11,589 bases of DNA, taken from contig JAZUPD010000055.1 in NCBI GenBank assembly GCA_045604985.1, forward strand, positions 1 through 11,589, read 5' to 3'. The stretch's first letter is position 1. Every line of letters begins with the position of its first letter. Both the position numbers and the translations under genes were made by a program. The DNA comes from SIG710 sp045604985 (lineage in GTDB: Bacteria > Bacillota > Clostridia > Oscillospirales > CAG-272). The notes below the pieces were generated by a model. That model was not told the DNA's origin, ran no database searches, and saw only the letters and a list, made by a program, of their open reading frames with translations. Positions 7,413 through 11,589 of this stretch are shown piece by piece.

Positions 7413-8716
7413 TACCAGTCAGCCTCGCTCTCTTTTTTTATCCTGTCTCCCTCTGCCAGATATTTCCCAAGCTGTCCTCTTATCTTGGCGTCAACGACCG
7501 CAACCACCTTTACATTCTCAATTCCGTATTCAACGTCCTCAACCGATGCATTTTTATAAAGAATATTAAGCACGCCCTGTTCGGAATTTGGAATGGTGAA
7601 AACAAGTCTCTTTTTCCCCGCCTGAACGAGTTCTTCAAGACGATTTATCATAACGTCAACGCCCTCGCCCGTTTTTGCGGAAATATAAAAGATATTTTCT
7701 CTCTCACCCTTTGACAGCGTCGGAAGCGCATCTGCCTTATCGCACTTGTTGAAAACATAAAGAGTTGGTTTCCCAACAGCACCAAGTTCTGTCAGAAGCT
7801 TATCCGTAACCGCCAGCTCCTCTTCACATTCTTCATCCGATGCATCTATGAGAATGAGCAGTATATCCGCATAAACGGCCTCGTCAAGAGTAGATTTGAA
7901 AGCCTTTACAAGATGATGCGGAAGTTTTCTGATAAAACCTACTGTGTCGGTGAGAAGAACACTTTCGCCACATGGAAGCTCAAATTTTCTCGTGGTAGGG
8001 TCAAGTGTCGCAAAAAGCTTGTCCTCTGCAAGTATACCCGCATCAGTGAGTCTATTTAGAAGGGTGGATTTTCCCGCATTGGTATAGCCCACGATAGCAA
8101 CCTTTGCAATCCCGCTCCTATCTCTTGCCGCACGCATGGTACTGCGGTTTTTATCAAGCTCTCTGAGCTCCTCTTCAAGGGCAACAATTCTCCGCTTCAT
8201 ATGTCTTCTGTCACTCTCCAGCTTGCTCTCGCCCGGACCTCTCGTGCCGATACCGCCTCCGAGACGGGATAGTTCAAGCCCCTTACCGATAAGTCTCGGG
8301 GCAGTGTATTTGAGCTGTGCAAGCTCAACCTGAAGCTTACCCTCGCCCGTAAGAGCATGCAGGGCAAATATATCGAGAATCAGCATGCTTCGGTCTATAA
8401 CACGAACTCCGGTACCGTCCTCTAAATTTCTTATCTGTGAGGGTGAAAGCTCACAATCGAAAATAACGAGTTCAATATCGTTATTTTTGCAAAGCTCGCC
8501 TATCTCCTGCACCTTTCCGCTTCCCACAACCGTTCTTATATCGGGAGTTTCCTTTGCTTGAACAACTCTTGCAAAGACCTCACCGCCCGCAGTCTCAAGA
8601 AGCCTTTCCAACTCATCAAGGCTCCTCTCAACATCCTCAGCATCAAGCCCGCGACTTTGGAGCGCAACGAGTATAGCTTTGTCATCAAGTTTTTTTTCAT
8701 TATGATTCTGTGGCAT
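7412..8716 (-). CDS. hflX: GTPase HflX, ribosome-splitting factor
   Basis: HflX (434 residues) is a translational GTPase that binds the 50S subunit and splits stalled or idle 70S ribosomes. The N-terminal HflX domain (about 15-200) contains the hallmark glycine-rich loop GGGIGTRGPGESKLE (153-167) and a helical stretch after it. The GTPase motifs are G1 GYTNAGKS (210-217), G3 DTVG (257-260), G4 NKCD (323-326) and G5 SAK (346-348). A C-terminal domain follows from about 370. The start at 8716 is chosen because AAGGA lies at 8726-8730, nine bases upstream. The frame stays open to a GTG at 8767, but that extension is inside the rpmE terminator hairpin. I find no clear promoter of its own, so it may depend on read-through from rpmE. 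It overlaps yigZ by one base. Confidence 0.96.
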   Translation of the reverse strand: MPQNHNEKKLDDKAILVALQSRGLDAEDVERSLDELERLLETAGGEVFARVVQAKETPDIRTVVGSGKVQEIGELCKNNDIELVIFDCELSPSQIRNLEDGTGVRVIDRSMLILDIFALHALTGEGKLQVELAQLKYTAPRLIGKGLELSRLGGGIGTRGPGESKLESDRRHMKRRIVALEEELRELDKNRSTMRAARDRSGIAKVAIVGYTNAGKSTLLNRLTDAGILAEDKLFATLDPTTRKFELPCGESVLLTDTVGFIRKLPHHLVKAFKSTLDEAVYADILLILIDASDEECEEELAVTDKLLTELGAVGKPTLYVFNKCDKADALPTLSKGERENIFYISAKTGEGVDVMINRLEELVQAGKKRLVFTIPNSEQGVLNILYKNASVEDVEYGIENVKVVAVVDAKIRGQLGKYLAEGDRIKKESEADW

Positions 8717-8746
8717 AAATTCACGTCCTTTCGGAAAAAACAATAA

Positions 8747-8775
8747 GGGCAGGATGTGCAAACGCACTCCTGCCC
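8747..8775 (-). terminator. Terminator or attenuator hairpin between rpmE and hflX
   Basis: GGGCAGGA and TCCTGCCC form an 8-bp GC-rich stem, extended by GTGC/GCAC across one bulged base, with loop AAAC on the plus strand. On the minus strand it is followed by TTATTGTTTTTT, a T-tail broken by A and G, so termination may be partial. It ends about 30 bases before the hflX start. Confidence 0.82.
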
Positions 8776-8793
8776 GCTACTGCGAAGTTTTGC

Positions 8794-9003
8794 TTATTTT
8801 GCGCTGGCCTGAAGTCTCTTCTTGAACTTATCAACTCTACCGCCCGCATCAACGAATTTCTGCTTACCGGTAAAGAAGGGATGGCACTTGGAGCAAACTT
8901 CAACCTTGATATCTTCGCCCTTAGTGGACTTGGTGACAACGGTTTCACCGCATGCACACTTGATCACTACTTCTTTGTATTCAGGATGAATTCCTTCCTT
9001 CAT
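8794..9003 (-). CDS. rpmE: 50S ribosomal protein L31, zinc-binding form
   Basis: L31 (69 residues) bridges the 50S and 30S subunits near the 5S rRNA. The start MKEGIHPEY and the central HPFFTGKQKFVDAGGRVDKF (41-60) are the family hallmarks. Cys16, Cys18, Cys37 and Cys40 give the CxC...CxxC zinc site, so this is the C+ form made when zinc is sufficient, rather than the zinc-free paralogue. GAGGTG at 9010-9015 lies six bases upstream of the ATG. The gene has a very strong promoter and is followed by a hairpin. A short basic tail KKRLQASAK ends the protein. Confidence 0.98.
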   Translation of the reverse strand: MKEGIHPEYKEVVIKCACGETVVTKSTKGEDIKVEVCSKCHPFFTGKQKFVDAGGRVDKFKKRLQASAK

Positions 9004-9044
9004 TTTTTACACCTCACTTTACTGATATTCACACAATACGCCAT

Positions 9045-9073
9045 ATTATAGCACACTTTTTTCTAAAATGCAA
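9045..9073 (-). promoter_or_regulatory. Strong promoter of rpmE
   Basis: On the minus strand, TTGCAT (9073-9068) is followed after 17 bases by a perfect TATAAT (9050-9045) that is preceded by TGC, an extended -10. The predicted start is near 9038, giving a leader of about 35 bases. I see no L31-type leader structure in it. Confidence 0.88.
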
Positions 9074-9134
9074 GGGTTTTTGAAAATTTTTTTTGTTTTA
9101 TACAAGTTTTTTCTTTTTTGACGACTTTTTTCGC

Positions 9135-9163
9135 TTGACAGATGAGTCTTTCTGTGATAAAAT
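9135..9163 (+). promoter_or_regulatory. Strong promoter of the 75-residue gene
   Basis: A consensus TTGACA at 9135-9140 is followed after 17 bases by TAAAAT at 9158-9163, itself preceded by TGA, an extended -10. Several T-tracts lie just upstream (9107-9131) and could act as an UP element. The start site would be near 9170. Confidence 0.87.
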
Positions 9164-9193
9164 AACAATGATATAACAAAGGAGGTTATTTTT

Positions 9194-9421
9194 ATGCTAA
9201 AAACTATATGCGGTAAAGTTTACGACACAGACAACGCAACTCTTATAAAAAGAAAGTCGGTTGGGGTTTTCGGTGATCCCACAGGATACGAAGAAGCTCT
9301 CTATCAGACCGAGAGCGGAAACTATTTTCTCTATCTCAACGGCGGCGAGGAATCTCCATATAAAAAGGAAGACATCAAAAGAATGTCAAAGGCCAACGCC
9401 GAAAAATGGCTTTCAGAATAA
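9194..9421 (+). CDS. Small conserved-looking protein of unknown function (75 residues)
   Basis: I do not recognise a characterised family. The protein starts MLKTICGKVYDTD and has a centre of alternating hydrophobic and aromatic residues, EEALYQTESGNYFLYLNGG (33-51), which suggests a small beta-sheet. A charged, probably helical C-terminus follows (YKKEDIKRMSKANAEKWLSE, 56-75). From memory, it resembles small Firmicute hypothetical proteins with the pattern GKxYDT...ALYxxxxGxxFLYxxGG, often annotated only as hypothetical. It has no signal peptide or membrane segment. The gene is clearly real: it has an extended -10 promoter, a near-perfect AAAGGAGG ribosome binding site (9178-9185) eight bases before the ATG, and its own terminator. 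It is divergent from rpmE and appears monocistronic and highly expressed. Confidence 0.85.
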   Translation: MLKTICGKVYDTDNATLIKRKSVGVFGDPTGYEEALYQTESGNYFLYLNGGEESPYKKEDIKRMSKANAEKWLSE

Positions 9422-9429
9422 ATAAGTTA

Positions 9430-9460
9430 TTGCGGCTGTATTTTTATCAGCCGCAATTTT
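9430..9460 (+). terminator. Terminator after the 75-residue gene
   Basis: TTGCGGCTG (9430-9438) and CAGCCGCAA (9448-9456) form a perfect 9-bp stem with a 9-base loop, followed by TTTT. It separates the small gene from mgtE. Confidence 0.88.
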
Positions 9461-9472
9461 CATGCAAAAACA

Positions 9473-9481
9473 TGGCATAAT
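9473..9481 (+). promoter_or_regulatory. Possible extended -10 promoter of mgtE
   Basis: TGG plus CATAAT at 9473-9481 form an extended -10. No good -35 box is seen, because that position falls in the 3' arm of the preceding terminator. The predicted start is near 9488, so the mgtE leader would be only about 20 bases, with AGGAGG at 9494-9499 eight bases before the ATG. No M-box riboswitch can fit. Confidence 0.45.
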
Positions 9482-9507
9482 AAATCTAAAAACAGGAGGT
9501 TTCACCA

Positions 9508-10866
9508 ATGGCAAAGCTTAAGGATCTCTACACCATTCTCGAAAACAAAAATTATACCGAATTTATGCGGGCCATAGACGAAACCGAGCCTATCGACATT
9601 GCCGAATTCATCGCTTCATTGCCCGAGGAGAGGCAGCTTTCGGTATTCCGTATGTTCAAAAAGGATATTTCAGCTGACATTTTCGCAGAGCTTGAAAGCG
9701 ACGTTCAGGAACGCATCATCTCGGTAGCGAAGGATTCGGAAATAGCTTCCATGATCGAGGAGCTTTATGTCGATGACGCCGTTGATATGCTCGAGGAGCT
9801 GCCTGCAAACATGGTCAAGCGAATACTTCAGGTAGCAAAGCCCGAAACAAGAGCACTTATCAATAAATTTCTCAGTTATCCCGAGGACAGCGCAGGAAGC
9901 ATCATGACGGCAGAATTTTTTGATCTGAGAAGAACCATGACGGTCGGAGAATCCATTGCTCACATCAGAAAAACAGGTATCGACAAAGAAACTGTATATG
10001 TTGCATATGTAACCGATAATAAGAGGATTCTTCAAGGCACCATTAAGCTTGAAGAACTGCTTTTTGCCCCCGACTCAACCCTTATTGAGGATGTTATGGA
10101 CACCGATTTTGCCTTTGTGGGTACTCACGACAAAAAGGAAACGGTCGCAATGCTCATTTCAAAATATGACCTTTTTGCTTTGCCTGTCGTTGACCGAGAG
10201 CAGAGGCTTGTGGGCATCGTTACGGTCGATGATGCTATAGACGTTATCGAGGATGCGGCAACAGAGGACATCGAAATGATGGGTGCTATCACCCCTACCG
10301 CTAAACCGTATCTGAAAACTGGAGTTTTTGAGACGTTTAAGACCAGATTTCCTTGGCTTCTTCTTCTCATGGTGTCCTCAACCTTCACGGGACAGATAAT
10401 ATCAGGCTTTGAAAGTGCTTTATCCGCTTTCCCCGTACTTATCTCATTTATTCCGATGCTTATGGGTACCGGCGGTAATTCGGGCGGGCAGTCCTCCGTA
10501 ACCGTTATCCGCGGTCTTGCCCTTGATGAGATCAGGATGGGAGATATTTTAAGAGTCATATGGAAGGAACTTCAAATTTCCCTGCTCTGCGGAGCTATCC
10601 TCGCAGCTTGTAATTTTGTGAAAATACTTATCATAGATAATCTTGTCTTCAGAAATGAAGTCGATATTATCTCAGCACTTGTAGTTTCACTTGCCCTGTT
10701 CGTTATAGTCATCCTTGCGAAGATCATCGGCGCTTCGCTGCCCATATTTGCTAAACGATTTGGTTTTGACCCAGCCGTTATGGCAAGCCCCCTTATTACA
10801 ACGATCGTCGACGCACTTTCGCTTCTTATATATTTTGCTTTCGCTTCTATGATGCTTGGCGTTTAA
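9508..10866 (+). CDS. mgtE: Magnesium channel/transporter MgtE
   Basis: MgtE (452 residues, normal length) is a dimeric Mg2+ channel of the inner membrane that is closed by Mg2+ bound to its cytoplasmic part. In order it has an alpha-helical N-domain (about 5-130) rich in Asp and Glu, two CBS domains (about 133-190 and 197-255), and five membrane segments (about 283-303, 308-330, 355-377, 385-410, 425-450). The family signature PMLMGTGGNSGGQSS spans 316-330. Asp435 in the last segment (TTIVDALSLL) corresponds to the pore Asp that binds Mg2+ in the Thermus protein. AGGAGG lies eight bases upstream of the ATG. It is a single gene between two terminators. With almost no leader, Mg2+ control is probably at protein gating rather than by an RNA switch. 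Confidence 0.97.
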   Translation: MAKLKDLYTILENKNYTEFMRAIDETEPIDIAEFIASLPEERQLSVFRMFKKDISADIFAELESDVQERIISVAKDSEIASMIEELYVDDAVDMLEELPANMVKRILQVAKPETRALINKFLSYPEDSAGSIMTAEFFDLRRTMTVGESIAHIRKTGIDKETVYVAYVTDNKRILQGTIKLEELLFAPDSTLIEDVMDTDFAFVGTHDKKETVAMLISKYDLFALPVVDREQRLVGIVTVDDAIDVIEDAATEDIEMMGAITPTAKPYLKTGVFETFKTRFPWLLLLMVSSTFTGQIISGFESALSAFPVLISFIPMLMGTGGNSGGQSSVTVIRGLALDEIRMGDILRVIWKELQISLLCGAILAACNFVKILIIDNLVFRNEVDIISALVVSLALFVIVILAKIIGASLPIFAKRFGFDPAVMASPLITTIVDALSLLIYFAFASMMLGV

Positions 10867-10911
10867 AAAAATCTGCATATCCCCTACATGAGTGGGATAT
10901 GCAGATTTTTT
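10866..10911. terminator. Bidirectional terminator shared by mgtE and nrdR
   Basis: A perfect 18-bp stem (10866-10883 with 10894-10911) has a 10-base loop and A/T ends that serve as a T-tail on both strands. Its outer bases overlap the last base of the mgtE TAA and part of the nrdR TAA (10912-10910), so the two convergent genes are closed by one element. Confidence 0.93.
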
Positions 10912-11359
10912 AATCCTCTGAATTTTTTAATTCCTTCAGCTCGTTAAGGAAGGTGTCAAGATCCTTAAATTCTCTGTAAACAGAGGCAAAGCGCACATAT
11001 GCAACATGATCTCGCATCTTTAGCTTCCTCATAGCCATTTCGCCAAGCTCAATCGAGGATATCTCTTGGCAAAGAGAATTCTGAAGCTCACCCTCGATCT
11101 CGTCGGCAATGTCTCCCGCATTTACAGAACGCTTTTGACAAGCCTTCATAAGCCCCATGAGCAACTTGTTCTTATCAAAAAGCTCCTTTGAGCCATCCTT
11201 CTTTATTACTACTATCTGCACAGATTCAATCACCTCAAATGTAGTAAATCTCCTCTGGCATTCGGGACATTCACGGCGACGGCGAATGCTTGTTCCTTCA
11301 TTTATGGGTCTTGAATCTATTACCTTGCTATCAGCAAACGCACAATATGGACATTTCAT
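10910..11359 (-). CDS. nrdR: Transcriptional repressor NrdR
   Basis: NrdR (149 residues) is the ATP/dATP-sensing repressor of ribonucleotide reductase operons. The N-terminal zinc ribbon uses Cys3, Cys6, Cys31 and Cys34 (MKCPYC and CPEC) and has a basic DNA-binding patch RRRR (26-29). An ATP-cone domain spans about residues 48-138 and contains VIKKDGSKELFDKNKL (51-66) and VAYVRFASVYREF (119-131). GGAG at 11369-11372 is nine bases before the ATG. A clear promoter lies just upstream. The usual tandem NrdR boxes are not visible at this promoter, so autoregulation is not supported here, and no nrd structural gene is in the window. It is convergent with mgtE. Confidence 0.98.
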   Translation of the reverse strand: MKCPYCAFADSKVIDSRPINEGTSIRRRRECPECQRRFTTFEVIESVQIVVIKKDGSKELFDKNKLLMGLMKACQKRSVNAGDIADEIEGELQNSLCQEISSIELGEMAMRKLKMRDHVAYVRFASVYREFKDLDTFLNELKELKNSED

Positions 11360-11396
11360 TTTACAGTTCTCCGATCTGTTGGGATTTTATAGAAAT

Positions 11397-11425
11397 ATTA
11401 TACATCAAAAACTTAAAAATGTAAA
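11397..11425 (-). promoter_or_regulatory. Sigma-A promoter of nrdR
   Basis: On the minus strand, TTTACA (11425-11420) and a perfect TATAAT (11402-11397) are 17 bases apart. The predicted start is near 11390, giving a leader of about 31 bases. The promoter sits in the 92-base gap between the short right-edge reading frame and nrdR. Confidence 0.85.
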
Positions 11426-11451
11426 GAGCTTTTTTATTTCTCTTGACTATT

Positions 11452-11574
11452 TTATTTGACTGTATACGTCAGATCCTCAATAACATAAGAAAGCGTACAG
11501 GGCGTTACTCCATTTTTAACGATTAGATTATAAATTTCAATAGCATAGTCAATTCTTCCGCTTATTTTATGCAT
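11452..11574 (-). CDS. Short reading frame of unknown function (40 residues, or end of a longer gene)
   Basis: From an ATG at 11574-11572 the frame encodes 40 residues, starting MHKISGRIDYAIEIYN and ending VIEDLTYTVK, and stops at TAA 11454-11452. GAGGA seven bases before the ATG makes this a plausible real start. However, the frame is still open (GEDTA) to the window edge, so it could equally be the C-terminus of a larger protein. The sequence looks helical and amphipathic at first (IDYAIEIYNLIVK) and has one Cys (residue 26). I do not recognise a family. It lies upstream of nrdR, on the same strand, with the nrdR promoter between. Confidence 0.5.
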   Translation of the reverse strand: MHKISGRIDYAIEIYNLIVKNGVTPCTLSYVIEDLTYTVK

Positions 11575-11589
11575 AGCCGTATCCTCTCC

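Noticed and set aside
8717..8767. Upstream 17-residue extension of hflX from a GTG
   Set aside because: It lies in the rpmE terminator hairpin and its only ribosome binding site-like bases abut the GTG; the ATG at 8716 has a usable AAGGA.
9461..9507. Possible M-box (Mg2+) riboswitch before mgtE
   Set aside because: The leader between the preceding terminator and the ATG is under 50 bases, far too short for an M-box, and no conserved core is present.
11426..11445. AAGAG/CTCTT hairpin after the right-edge frame
   Set aside because: A five-pair stem with an 11-base loop next to the nrdR -35 box is too weak to call a terminator.
1..11589. CRISPR, toxin-antitoxin, phage, transposon or other defence system
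   Set aside because: No repeat-spacer pattern, transposase, integrase, inverted terminal repeats or defence-type domains were seen on either strand.

Overview
The window reads as ordinary chromosome of an anaerobic, low-to-mid GC Firmicute, most likely a Clostridia member of the Ruminococcaceae/Oscillospirales type. The evidence is strong AGGAGG-type ribosome binding sites, near-consensus sigma-A promoters with 17-bp spacers, a PduL-type phosphotransacylase, a clostridial NifU-like scaffold protein, and a zinc-form ribosomal protein L31. This placement is inference from gene content, not from a marker gene. I see no tRNA, rRNA, CRISPR array, insertion sequence, prophage gene or integration scar.

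Layout. (1) 1-1448, minus strand: a probable three-gene operon of pduL, a small cytoplasmic SGNH/GDSL hydrolase and a NifU-like Fe-S scaffold protein cut by the left edge. It is driven by a near-consensus promoter at 1527-1555. (2) 1449-1855: a 407-base divergent intergenic region holding the pduL and uvrBA promoters and two dyads of operator type. (3) 1856-6663, plus strand: uvrB and uvrA, adjacent and probably translationally coupled, ending in a strong bidirectional terminator. (4) 6789-9003, minus strand: rpmE, then (through a hairpin with an imperfect T-tail) hflX and a YigZ/IMPACT-family gene that overlap by one base. This is a ribosome-related set. (5) 9194-9421, plus strand: a 75-residue protein of unknown function with a very strong promoter, ribosome binding site and its own terminator. 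(6) 9508-10866, plus strand: the magnesium channel gene mgtE, convergent with nrdR (10910-11359, minus) across a long bidirectional terminator that touches both stop codons. (7) At the right edge, on the minus strand, a short reading frame of 40 codons or the end of a longer gene.

Working together: UvrA and UvrB form the damage-recognition complex of nucleotide excision repair; uvrC is not here. L31, HflX and YigZ all concern ribosome state. PduL would interconvert acyl-CoA and acyl-phosphate for substrate-level phosphorylation. MgtE regulates Mg2+ entry, and NrdR represses ribonucleotide reductase genes that are not in the window.

Most genes here are core housekeeping functions and I do not see a new defence or mobile system. 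The items most worth a second look are the 75-residue gene, the dyad around the uvrBA -10 box, the dyad upstream of pduL, the unusual pduL/SGNH/NifU-like grouping, and the short frame at the right edge.
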